DNA of 64,000 bases, taken from Labrenzia sp. CE80 (GTDB lineage Bacteria > Pseudomonadota > Alphaproteobacteria > Rhizobiales > Stappiaceae). Each line of letters opens with the position of its first letter. Position 1 is the first letter of the stretch. The notes beneath the pieces are model-generated. The model was not told the DNA's origin. It ran no database searches and worked only from the letters and a program-made list of their open reading frames with translations. The stretch spans positions 1,167,988 through 1,231,987 of the forward strand of contig NZ_WAJT01000002.1 in NCBI RefSeq assembly GCF_009650605.1. Direction: 5' to 3'. Shown here piece by piece: positions 42,849-50,750 of this stretch. The translations under genes and the position numbers were made by a program.

Positions 42849-42898
42849 CAGAGCCAACGAAGGCCTTCCAGAGATAACGCCCGAAGCAGGGCGGAACG
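42849..42898 (+). promoter_or_regulatory. NasT-responsive two-hexaloop RNA leader
   Basis: Two short hairpins with six-base loops: GCC-AACGAA-GGC (42853-42864) and CGCCC-GAAGCA-GGGCG (42878-42893). The ANTAR target motif is two such hexaloops with A at loop position 1 and G at position 4. The first fits fully. The second keeps G4 but has G at position 1. A terminator starts 8 bases later. This is the expected antitermination leader for the nasT product encoded 1.4 kb upstream. Confidence 0.75.
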
Positions 42899-42900
42899 GC

Positions 42901-42966
42901 AAAGCCGCCGATGCGATCAAACCATGCTCCTCCCGCATGTGATGATCCATCGGCGGCTTTTTTTAT
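42901..42966 (+). terminator. Regulated terminator in the nrt leader
   Basis: Thirteen-base perfect arms (AAAGCCGCCGATG and CATCGGCGGCTTT) enclose a 34-base loop that has its own small hairpins. The right arm runs into TTTTTTTATTT. The GGCGG just before it could pair with CCGCC in the left arm, an alternative fold. It lies between the hexaloop pair and nrtA, so NasT binding should allow read-through. Confidence 0.85.
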
Positions 42967-43026
42967 TTCTACCCCGTGCCAGGTAAAACAGGCCGGGAAC
43001 TTGCCAGAATGAGGGATCAGCAAGTG

Positions 43027-44433
43027 ATGAAAAGAACAGACACGCTCACGATTGGTCGCAAGCTTTTGCTTGGCACGATGTTCGCCGCCGGATTGACGGC
43101 AACATTGATGCCGGCTCAGGCTGAAATGCTTGATGTCGAGAAGGACGAATTGAAGTTCGGCTTCATTAAGCTCACCGACATGGCGCCGCTCGCCATCGCC
43201 TACGAGAAGGGCTACTTCGAGGACGAGGGCCTCTTTGTCACCATCGAGCCTCAGGCGAACTGGAAGGTTCTTCTGGACCGGGTCATCACCGGTGAACTGG
43301 ACGGAGCGCACATGCTGGCGGGCCAGCCGATCGCGGCCACCATCGGCTTCGGCACCAAGGCTCACATCGTGACGCCATTCTCCATGGACCTGAACGGCAA
43401 CGGCATCACCGTTTCCAACGAAATCTGGGAAATGATGAAACCGCACCTGGAAATGCAGGACGACGGCAAACCGGTCCATCCGATCAAGGCCAGCGCCCTG
43501 AAGCCTGTCGTCGAGCAGTTCAAGGACGAGGGCAAGCCCTTCAACATGGGCATGGTTTTCCCGGTCTCAACCCATAACTACGAGCTTCGTTACTGGCTGG
43601 CTTCCGGCGACATTCATCCCGGCTACTACTCCAAGACCGATATCTCCGGCCAGATCCAGGGCGACGCGCTCCTGAGCGTAACGCCGCCGCCGCAGATGCC
43701 GGCCACTCTGGAAGCTGGCACGATTTATGGCTACTGCGTGGGTGAGCCGTGGAACCAGGCGGCTGTCTTCAAGGGCATCGGCGTTCCGGTCATCACCGAT
43801 TATGAGATCTGGAAGAACAACCCGGAGAAGGTCTTTGGCCTGACCAAGGAGTTCACCGAGAAGTACCCAAACACAACGCTGGCTCTGACCAAGGCTTTGA
43901 TCCGGGCGGCCAAGTGGCTTGACGAGAACGACAACGCGAACCGTATGGAAGCGGTTGAGATCCTGTCGCGCTCTGAATATGTCGGCGCCGACGCGGAAGT
44001 CATCGCCAACTCCATGACCGGCACCTTCGAATACGAGAAGGGTGACAAGCGCGACGTGCCGGATTTCAACGTCTTCTATCGCTACTTCGCGACCTACCCC
44101 TACTACTCGGATGCGGTCTGGTACCTGACTCAGATGCGTCGTTGGGGTCAGATCACCGAGCACAAGCCGGACAGCTGGTACGATGACGTCGCCAAATCCG
44201 TCTATCGCCCGGATATCTACCTGCAGGCAGCAAAAATGCTGGTCGAAGAAGGTCATGTGGCTGAAGCCGACTTCCCGTGGGAAACCGACGGCTACCGTGA
44301 GCCGACACCAGCTGCCGACATCATCGACGGCATCGCTTACGACGGCCGCACGCCCAATGCCTACATCGACAGCCTTCCGATCGGCCTGAAAGGCAAGCAG
44401 ATCGTGGACGGCAGCGAAGTCGTAGGCGGCTGA
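43027..44433 (+). CDS. nrtA: Nitrate ABC transporter substrate-binding protein
   Basis: 468 residues. Signal peptide about 1-32 (ends MPAQA), then the NrtA/CmpA fold: 'FGFIKLTDMAPLAIAYEKGY', 'DRVITGELDGAHMLAGQPIAA', 'HNYELRYWLASGDIHPGYY', 'GYCVGEPWNQAAVFKG'. It captures nitrate (perhaps nitrite) in the periplasm for NrtB and the fused ATPase. The start at 43027 is chosen for GAGGGA upstream; another ATG lies six codons earlier. It follows the NasT-type leader by about 60 bases, so it is the first gene under that control. Confidence 0.93.
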   Translation: MKRTDTLTIGRKLLLGTMFAAGLTATLMPAQAEMLDVEKDELKFGFIKLTDMAPLAIAYEKGYFEDEGLFVTIEPQANWKVLLDRVITGELDGAHMLAGQPIAATIGFGTKAHIVTPFSMDLNGNGITVSNEIWEMMKPHLEMQDDGKPVHPIKASALKPVVEQFKDEGKPFNMGMVFPVSTHNYELRYWLASGDIHPGYYSKTDISGQIQGDALLSVTPPPQMPATLEAGTIYGYCVGEPWNQAAVFKGIGVPVITDYEIWKNNPEKVFGLTKEFTEKYPNTTLALTKALIRAAKWLDENDNANRMEAVEILSRSEYVGADAEVIANSMTGTFEYEKGDKRDVPDFNVFYRYFATYPYYSDAVWYLTQMRRWGQITEHKPDSWYDDVAKSVYRPDIYLQAAKMLVEEGHVAEADFPWETDGYREPTPAADIIDGIAYDGRTPNAYIDSLPIGLKGKQIVDGSEVVGG

Positions 44434-44451
44434 TCGCACTCAATAAAACCA

Positions 44452-44479
44452 AGGTGGCGGGCATTCCCGTCCGCCACCT
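44452..44479 (+). promoter_or_regulatory. Intercistronic hairpin after nrtA
   Basis: Perfect 9-base stem AGGTGGCGG and CCGCCACCT around a 10-base loop, without a U-tract, in the 87-base nrtA-nrtB gap. It may stabilise the nrtA part of the mRNA, raising the amount of binding protein. Confidence 0.5.
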
Positions 44480-44520
44480 GAAAAACAAGAACAAGACAAA
44501 AAGTTTCCAGACAAAGGACC

Positions 44521-45609
44521 ATGTCCATGGCCAATGCCGACATTTCAGCAGGTTCTGATGTTGCCCGCGCCGCGCGCCGGGAGCGTCTTTTTACGAAGAT
44601 CAACAAGGCATCGAGCTGGCTGGATGCATTGGGCTTCTCCTGGCTGGTGCCTCTGCTCAAGATTGCTGCAGGCGACAGCTTCAAAGAACAGATGGGGGAG
44701 CTGAAGCGCGTTCTGGTGATCCCGCTGCTCGGGATTGCGACCTTTCTGGTTCTGTGGGGTGTTCTAGCACCTCAGGTTCAGACGTCTCTTGGGGCGGTTC
44801 CCGGACCTGCCCAGGTCTGGACGCAAACGGTCAACCTTTGGGAAGATCACGTTCGTGAGCGCGAGAAGGCTGATGCCTTTTATGAGCGCCAGGACGTTCG
44901 CAATGCCAAGCTTGTTGCCGCAGGAAAGTCCGACAAGGTCAAGCACCGGACCTACACCGGCAAGCCGACCTACATTGACCAGATCGGCACATCTCTCATC
45001 ACGGTTGGCCTTGGATTCCTGATCGCAACCGCCATAGCTGTACCGCTCGGCATCGCCTCCGGTCTGTCGCGCAGTTTCAACGGCGCCATCAATCCGCTCA
45101 TTCAGATTTTCAAGCCGGTCTCCCCGCTTGCGTGGCTTCCCATCGTCACCATGATCATCTCTGCGACGTATGTTAACCCTTGGGACTGGCTGACCAAGTC
45201 GCTGCTGATCTCAGCCGTCACGGTCACCTTGTGTTCCATGTGGCCGACGCTGATCAACACCGCGCTTGGTGTGGCATCGGTCGACAAGGATCTCATGAAT
45301 GTTGGCCGCGTCCTTCAGTTGCCGACCTGGAAGACCATCACCAAGCTGGTGCTGCCGTCCTCGCTTCCCCTGATCTTCACTGGTCTTCGCCTCTCACTGG
45401 GTGTGGGCTGGATGGTTCTGATTGCCGCTGAAATGCTGGCGCAGAACCCAGGTCTTGGAAAATTCGTCTGGGATGAATTCCAGAACGGTTCTTCCCAGTC
45501 GCTCGCAAAGATCATGGTGGCTGTCTTCACCATCGGCATCATCGGCTTCATGCTCGATCGCTTGATGTATGCATTGCAGCGCGCCTTTACTTTCTCGGCG
45601 AACCGGTAA
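44521..45609 (+). CDS. nrtB: Nitrate ABC transporter permease
   Basis: 362 residues. A hydrophilic N-terminus (about 1-60), one helix (62-82), then a charged, probably periplasmic loop (about 100-150). The permease core is about 155-355 with 'IFKPVSPLAWLPIVTMIISATY' and the EAA-type 'DLMNVGRVLQLPTWKTITKLVLP'. Typical NrtB proteins are 270-280 residues, so the N-terminal extension and loop are extra, as in several alphaproteobacterial relatives. The ATPase gene follows after 9 bases. Confidence 0.92.
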   Translation: MSMANADISAGSDVARAARRERLFTKINKASSWLDALGFSWLVPLLKIAAGDSFKEQMGELKRVLVIPLLGIATFLVLWGVLAPQVQTSLGAVPGPAQVWTQTVNLWEDHVREREKADAFYERQDVRNAKLVAAGKSDKVKHRTYTGKPTYIDQIGTSLITVGLGFLIATAIAVPLGIASGLSRSFNGAINPLIQIFKPVSPLAWLPIVTMIISATYVNPWDWLTKSLLISAVTVTLCSMWPTLINTALGVASVDKDLMNVGRVLQLPTWKTITKLVLPSSLPLIFTGLRLSLGVGWMVLIAAEMLAQNPGLGKFVWDEFQNGSSQSLAKIMVAVFTIGIIGFMLDRLMYALQRAFTFSANR

Positions 45610-45618
45610 GGAGCGACC

Positions 45619-47388
45619 ATGTCATTCCTCGAGATATCAGGCGTATCGAAGTCCTACGGCGAAGGTGCCCATCGCACCGACGTATTGGACAGCATCAATC
45701 TAAAAGTGGACGAGGGCGAGTTCATCGCCATTGTCGGTTTTTCCGGCACAGGCAAGACCACCTTGATTTCGCTTCTGGCGGGTCTGATCGAGCCGGATAC
45801 GGGCGGCATTGTCTTCAAGGGTCGCGAGATTGATGGACCGAGCCCGGAGCGGGGCGTTGTCTTTCAGTCCTACTCCTTGATGCCCTGGTTGACAGTTGCG
45901 GGAAACGTTGCCCTGGCCGTCGACAGTGTGTTCAAGAAGAAGGCTTCTGCCGAGCGCGGCGCGATCGTCGACAAATACATCAAGATGGTCGGGCTTGAGC
46001 ATGCACGTGACCGTATGCCGGCAGAATTGTCCGGTGGGATGCGTCAGCGTGTTGCCGTTGCCCGTGCACTGGCCATGCAGCCGGAGCTTCTGCTGCTGGA
46101 TGAGCCGCTTTCAGCGCTTGACGCTTTGACCCGCGCCAAACTGCAGGATGAATTCGCTGCGATCTGCGAAGAGGAAAAGAAGACGATCATTCTCATCACC
46201 AACGATGTGGATGAAGCAATCCTTCTTGCGGACCGGATCATTCCCTTGAAGCCTGGCGCAAAGGCGACGCTGGGACCGGAATTCAAGGTGCCTTTCAAAC
46301 GTCCGCGCGACCGCGCGGAAATGAACTCGGACGATGATTTCATCCACCTGCGTGCATCCATCACTGAATACTTGATGGAAGCAGGGGCCGAGCGTGGCTC
46401 GGAGGACGAACGCGAGATTTCCCTGCCCAACATTGTGCCCATCACACAGCGGCCGGGCAAGGATGCCAAGACGGACAAACTGCCTGATGCCTATCAACGG
46501 GCTGCACAGACCCAGGTGGAAGAGCGCTACCTCGAGTTCAGCCAGCTGAAGAAGGTCTATCCGACGCCCAAGGGTCCTCTGACTGTGGTCGACGGCTTCG
46601 ACTTCAAGATGAAGAAGGGTGAGTTCATCACTCTGATTGGCCACTCGGGCTGCGGCAAGTCCACGGTCCTGTCGATGGTCGCGGGCCTCAACCCGATCAC
46701 TGAGGGCGCGATTGTCCTGGACGGAACCCACGTCACCAAGGCGGGCCCTGATAGGGCCGTCGTGTTCCAGGCGCCGAGCCTTATGCCCTGGCTGACTGCC
46801 TATGAGAATGTCGAACTCGGCGTCGATAAAGTCTATCCGGATGCCAGCAAGGCGGAAAAGACCGACATCATCGAATATTATCTGTCCAAGGTCGGTCTCG
46901 GGGACGCCATGCAAAAGGCGGCTGCCGACATGTCGAACGGCATGAAGCAGCGCGTTGGTATTGCACGCGCCTTCGCTCTGTCGCCGAAGCTCCTCCTTCT
47001 CGATGAGCCATTCGGGATGCTCGATAGTCTGACCCGCTGGGAATTGCAGGACGTCCTGATGGATGTGTGGAAGCGCACCCAGGTAACTGCGGTTTGCGTT
47101 ACCCATGACGTTGATGAGGCGATCTTGCTCGCCGACCGGGTCGTGATGATGTCGAACGGTCCCAACGCCCGGATCGGGAACATCATGGAGGTGGATCTTC
47201 CGCGTCCACGCTCACGCAAGGAATTGCTCGCTCACCCCGATTACTACGCCTACCGCGAGGAACTTCTGGACTTCCTGGAAGCCTATGAGGGCGGCGCGGA
47301 TCCGAGCGAGGAACAGCTTCAATCCATTCAGCAAAAACGCGCCAGCCGGCTCGCCCGTCAAAAGGCAGCCATTGAGGCGGCCGAGTAG
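45619..47388 (+). CDS. nrtCD: Fused double ATPase of the nitrate ABC transporter (NrtC/NrtD type)
   Basis: 589 residues with two ATPase domains in tandem. Domain 1: Walker A 'GFSGTGKTT' (40-48), 'VVFQSYSLMPWLTV' Q-loop, signature LSGGMRQR, 'LLLLDEPLSALDALTRA'. Domain 2 from about 305: Walker A 'GHSGCGKST', 'VVFQAPSLMPWLTA', signature MSNGMKQR, 'LLLLDEPFGMLDSLTRW'. The second signature has SNG in place of SGG, as usual in NrtC/NrtD. There is no NrtA-like C-terminal sensor domain of the cyanobacterial NrtC kind. The symbol is descriptive. Confidence 0.9.
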   Translation: MSFLEISGVSKSYGEGAHRTDVLDSINLKVDEGEFIAIVGFSGTGKTTLISLLAGLIEPDTGGIVFKGREIDGPSPERGVVFQSYSLMPWLTVAGNVALAVDSVFKKKASAERGAIVDKYIKMVGLEHARDRMPAELSGGMRQRVAVARALAMQPELLLLDEPLSALDALTRAKLQDEFAAICEEEKKTIILITNDVDEAILLADRIIPLKPGAKATLGPEFKVPFKRPRDRAEMNSDDDFIHLRASITEYLMEAGAERGSEDEREISLPNIVPITQRPGKDAKTDKLPDAYQRAAQTQVEERYLEFSQLKKVYPTPKGPLTVVDGFDFKMKKGEFITLIGHSGCGKSTVLSMVAGLNPITEGAIVLDGTHVTKAGPDRAVVFQAPSLMPWLTAYENVELGVDKVYPDASKAEKTDIIEYYLSKVGLGDAMQKAAADMSNGMKQRVGIARAFALSPKLLLLDEPFGMLDSLTRWELQDVLMDVWKRTQVTAVCVTHDVDEAILLADRVVMMSNGPNARIGNIMEVDLPRPRSRKELLAHPDYYAYREELLDFLEAYEGGADPSEEQLQSIQQKRASRLARQKAAIEAAE

Positions 47389-47404
47389 CCAAAGGAAGCA
47401 TGCC

Positions 47405-47833
47405 ATGACGCCAGACCAAATCCAGCTCGTGCAAACATCCTTCGCCAAAGTCGTTCCCATCGCGGATGAGGCTGCCGCCATTTTCTACGGCCGGCTGTTC
47501 GAGATCGCTCCCGAAGTCACGCCGCTTTTCAAATCCGATTTGAGCGAACAGGGACGCAAGTTGATGACGACCCTCGGGGTGGTGGTCAACGGCCTGACCA
47601 ACCTCGAGGCCATCCTTCCTGCAGCCAGGGCGCTCGCCGTCAAGCACGTGGACTACGGAGTGAAGGCCGGACACTACGCGCCTGTTGGAGAAGCCTTGAT
47701 TTGGACGCTGGAAAAGGGCCTTGGCGATGCTTTCACAGAAGAAACAAAGACAGCGTGGGTCGAGGCCTACACAGCGCTTTCCGGCGTGATGATCGAGGCT
47801 GCCTACACCGGCAGCACCGAAGCAGCAGAGTGA
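47405..47833 (+). CDS. Single-domain haemoglobin (flavohaemoglobin-like globin)
   Basis: 142 residues, a globin without reductase domain. Proximal His81 in 'ALAVKHVDYGVKAGHY', B10 Tyr28 in 'AAIFYGRLF', and a distal Gln near 49 ('DLSEQGRKL'): the Tyr/Gln pair common in NO-dioxygenating bacterial globins. It lies between the nrt genes and nirB, 16 bases after the ATPase gene and 5 before nirB. A role in removing nitric oxide formed during nitrate and nitrite reduction is likely; Bradyrhizobium has a similar globin (Bjgb) in its nitrate assimilation locus. Confidence 0.9.
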   Translation: MTPDQIQLVQTSFAKVVPIADEAAAIFYGRLFEIAPEVTPLFKSDLSEQGRKLMTTLGVVVNGLTNLEAILPAARALAVKHVDYGVKAGHYAPVGEALIWTLEKGLGDAFTEETKTAWVEAYTALSGVMIEAAYTGSTEAAE

Positions 47834-47838
47834 TCAAA

Positions 47839-50292
47839 ATGACAAAACAGAAACTCGTTGTTATCGGGAATGGCATGGCGCCCGGGCGCATGCTGGAATT
47901 CCTGTTCGAGAAAGATCGGGACGCCTATGACGTCACGATCTTCAACGCGGAACCGAGGGTGAACTACAACCGGCTGATGTTGTCTCCGGTTCTCTCCGGC
48001 GAAAAGACATATGAAGACATCATCACTCATGACGACCAATGGTATGCCGACCATGGCGTGACGCTGCACAAGTCGGCGAGAGTGTCCGAGGTCGACCGCG
48101 AGGCGAAAACCGTTACGTCGGAAAACGGCATCACGGCTGCTTACGATAAGCTGGTCATTGCAACCGGATCCAATCCTTTCATCATTCCTCTGCCGGGCAA
48201 GGATCTCGAAGGTGTTCTGACCTACCGCGATCTCGACGATGTGGAGAAGATGAAGGATGCGGCCGCTCACGGTGGCCGGGCCATTGTGATCGGAGGCGGT
48301 CTGCTGGGACTTGAGGCTGCTGCAGGTCTCAAGATGCAGGGTATGGAGGTGACGGTGCTTCACCTGATGCCGACGCTGATGGAGCGCCAGCTCGATCCGG
48401 CGGCCGGCTATTTGCTCGAGGAAGAGTTCAAGCGCCGTGGCATCGACGTCAGGACCAAGGCCAACAGTCATGAGATTCTCGACAATGGCACCGGCAAGGT
48501 TGCCGGGATCAAGTTGGACGATGGCAGCGAAATTGAGGCGAGCATCGTCGTTATGGCTGTCGGCATCCGGCCGTCCGGCGATCTGGCCAAGTCCCTGGGA
48601 CTTGAGGTCAACCGTGGCATCATGGTTTCCGACGACATGCGTACGTCTGATGCCGATATCTTTGCACTTGGCGAGTGTGTTGAGCATGGCGGCATGTGCT
48701 ACGGCCTCGTCGCACCGCTTTACGAAATGGCGGGTGTGATCGCGGACAACCTTCTGGGAGGGAGCTCCGAATACAAGGGCTCGGTCACCGCGACGAAGCT
48801 CAAGGTCACGGGCGTCGATCTTTACTCGGCGGGTGACTTTGCAGAGGCCGAGGACCGCGAAGAGATTGTCCTGCGCGATGCGTCGGCCGGGGTCTACAAG
48901 CGGCTTGTTCTCAAGGACAACAAGATCATTGGCGCTGTTCTCTACGGAGAGACGGCAGACGGTCCATGGTTCTTTGACCTATTGAAGAAGGAAACAGACG
49001 TCTCCGAACTGCGAGAGACGTTGATCTTTGGCCAAGCCTATCAGGGGGGCGCCCCCCTGGACCCTACGGCGGCCGTTGCAGCCTTGCCGGATGATGCAGA
49101 AATCTGCGGCTGCAACGGCGTTTGTAAGGGTACTATTGTCAACGCCATCCATGAAAAGGGTCTGACCGGGCTCGACGACGTTAGGGCACACACCAAGGCG
49201 TCCGCGTCATGCGGGACCTGCACCGGACTTGTGGAACAGCTCCTCGTCGCAACCCTCGGCGATGCCTATGACCCGGCCGCCGTCCAGCCCATGTGCGGCT
49301 GTACGGATCTTGGTCATGGCGATGTGCGCCGGCTGATCAAGGCCAAGGAACTGAAGACCATTCCGGAGGTCATGCAGGAGTTGGAATGGACCTCATCCTG
49401 TGGCTGCGCAAAGTGCCGTCCGGCTCTGAACTACTATCTCGTGGCCGACTGGCCTGATGAGTACGCAGATGACTACCAGTCTCGTTTCATCAACGAGCGC
49501 GTGCACGCCAACATCCAGAAGGACGGCACCTATTCGGTCGTTCCTCGCATGTGGGGCGGAATGACTTCCTCGAAGGAACTGCGCGCCATCGCCGATGTTG
49601 TCGACAAATACGACATACCGGCGGTCAAATGCACCGGCGGCCAACGCATCGATATGCTGGGCATCAAGAAAGAAGATCTGCCAGGCGTCTGGGCTGACTT
49701 GGGCGAGGCAGGCTTCGTTTCAGGTCAGGCCTATGCCAAGGGGCTGCGCACGGTAAAGACTTGCGTTGGGACAGACTGGTGTCGCTTCGGGACGCAGGAC
49801 TCGACTGGTCTGGGCATCAAGCTTGAGAAGTTCATGTGGGGCTCCTGGACACCTGCCAAGCTGAAATTGGCGGTCTCGGGCTGTCCTCGCAACTGCGCGG
49901 AAGCCACCTGCAAGGACATAGGTATCGTCTGTGTCGACAGCGGCTATGAGATCCACTTTGCCGGGGCGGCCGGTCTCGACATCAAGGGCACGGAAATCCT
50001 TGGCAATGTCACCACAGAGGAAGAGGCGCTCGAACACGTCGTCGCGCTTGCCCAGATGTACCGGGAGCAGGGCTTCTATCTGGAGCGCATCTACAAGTGG
50101 GCCAAGCGGATCGGCGTTGAGGAAATCCGGCGTCAGATCATGGATGATGCGGCGATGCGCAAGCGCTACTTTGACGCTTTCGTCTTCTCCCAGAAATTTG
50201 CCCAGGTCGACCCGTGGTCGGAGCGCGTCTCCGGCAAGGACAAGCATGAGTTCAAGCCCATGGCAACTCTGTCTATGGAGGCTGCAGAATGA
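47839..50292 (+). CDS. nirB: Assimilatory nitrite reductase large subunit
   Basis: 817 residues: reduces nitrite to ammonium with NADH. FAD/NAD domains about 1-400 ('VVIGNGMAPGRML', 'AIVIGGGLLGLEAAAGLK'). A Bfd-like [2Fe-2S] region lies about 415-540 with repeated Cys pairs ('EICGCNGVCKG', 'SASCGTCTGL'). The sulfite/nitrite reductase domains carry the siroheme-[4Fe-4S] cysteines 642 and 648 ('KTCVGTDWCRFGTQDS') and 682 and 686 ('VSGCPRNCAEATC'). The start at 47839 follows the globin stop by 5 bases. nirD overlaps its end by four bases. Confidence 0.95.
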   Translation: MTKQKLVVIGNGMAPGRMLEFLFEKDRDAYDVTIFNAEPRVNYNRLMLSPVLSGEKTYEDIITHDDQWYADHGVTLHKSARVSEVDREAKTVTSENGITAAYDKLVIATGSNPFIIPLPGKDLEGVLTYRDLDDVEKMKDAAAHGGRAIVIGGGLLGLEAAAGLKMQGMEVTVLHLMPTLMERQLDPAAGYLLEEEFKRRGIDVRTKANSHEILDNGTGKVAGIKLDDGSEIEASIVVMAVGIRPSGDLAKSLGLEVNRGIMVSDDMRTSDADIFALGECVEHGGMCYGLVAPLYEMAGVIADNLLGGSSEYKGSVTATKLKVTGVDLYSAGDFAEAEDREEIVLRDASAGVYKRLVLKDNKIIGAVLYGETADGPWFFDLLKKETDVSELRETLIFGQAYQGGAPLDPTAAVAALPDDAEICGCNGVCKGTIVNAIHEKGLTGLDDVRAHTKASASCGTCTGLVEQLLVATLGDAYDPAAVQPMCGCTDLGHGDVRRLIKAKELKTIPEVMQELEWTSSCGCAKCRPALNYYLVADWPDEYADDYQSRFINERVHANIQKDGTYSVVPRMWGGMTSSKELRAIADVVDKYDIPAVKCTGGQRIDMLGIKKEDLPGVWADLGEAGFVSGQAYAKGLRTVKTCVGTDWCRFGTQDSTGLGIKLEKFMWGSWTPAKLKLAVSGCPRNCAEATCKDIGIVCVDSGYEIHFAGAAGLDIKGTEILGNVTTEEEALEHVVALAQMYREQGFYLERIYKWAKRIGVEEIRRQIMDDAAMRKRYFDAFVFSQKFAQVDPWSERVSGKDKHEFKPMATLSMEAAE

Positions 50293-50636
50293 ACGTCGTC
50301 ACCAAGGACTGGGTCGCGATCGGCGACCTTAGCGACATTCCGCGCCAGGGTGCCCGGGTCGTCAAGACAGATGCAGGCTGCATTGCTGTGTTCCGAACAG
50401 TCAACGACGAGGTTTATGCCCTTGATGACCGTTGCCCGCACAAGGGCGGCCCGCTCAGCAATGGCATTGTCCATGGCTCCTCGGTCACTTGTCCACTGCA
50501 CAATTGGGTCTTCGATCTGGCAACGGGTCTCGCACAAGGAGCTGACGAGGGAGCCGTCCTGACCACACCGGCAAAAGTCGAAAGTGGCAAGATCCTGCTG
50601 GCTGTTGATGCCCTTGCGTCTCGGGCCGCAGGCTGA
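50289..50636 (+). CDS. nirD: Assimilatory nitrite reductase small subunit (Rieske-type)
   Basis: 115 residues. The Rieske motif is complete: C49-P-H51 ('DDRCPHKGGPLS') and C68-P-L-H71 ('VTCPLHNWVFDL'). Many NirD proteins have lost these ligands, but here a cluster can form. Translationally coupled to nirB (ATGA overlap). Confidence 0.93.
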   Translation: MNVVTKDWVAIGDLSDIPRQGARVVKTDAGCIAVFRTVNDEVYALDDRCPHKGGPLSNGIVHGSSVTCPLHNWVFDLATGLAQGADEGAVLTTPAKVESGKILLAVDALASRAAG

Positions 50637-50655
50637 CCACAGATTTCAAGAAAAG

Positions 50656-50706
50656 GCCCCATCGCCCAACAAGCCCCATCGCCCAGAAAGCCGAATAGAC
50701 CAAAAA
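50656..50706. repeat. 17-bp tandem repeat in the nirD-nasA gap
   Basis: Two near-perfect units beginning GCCCCATCGCCCA (50656 and 50673) and a decayed third (50690) fill most of the space between nirD and nasA. No hairpin or promoter is evident. The role is unknown; it may be slippage. Confidence 0.6.
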
Positions 50707-50750
50707 GGCAGAGCCCGGATCTGGCGAGGAAACAAGAAAGAGAGAGACAG

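Noticed and set aside
46111..47106. Minus-strand frame of 331 codons opposite the nitrate ATPase
   Set aside because: Antisense to two intact ATPase domains; no start signal.
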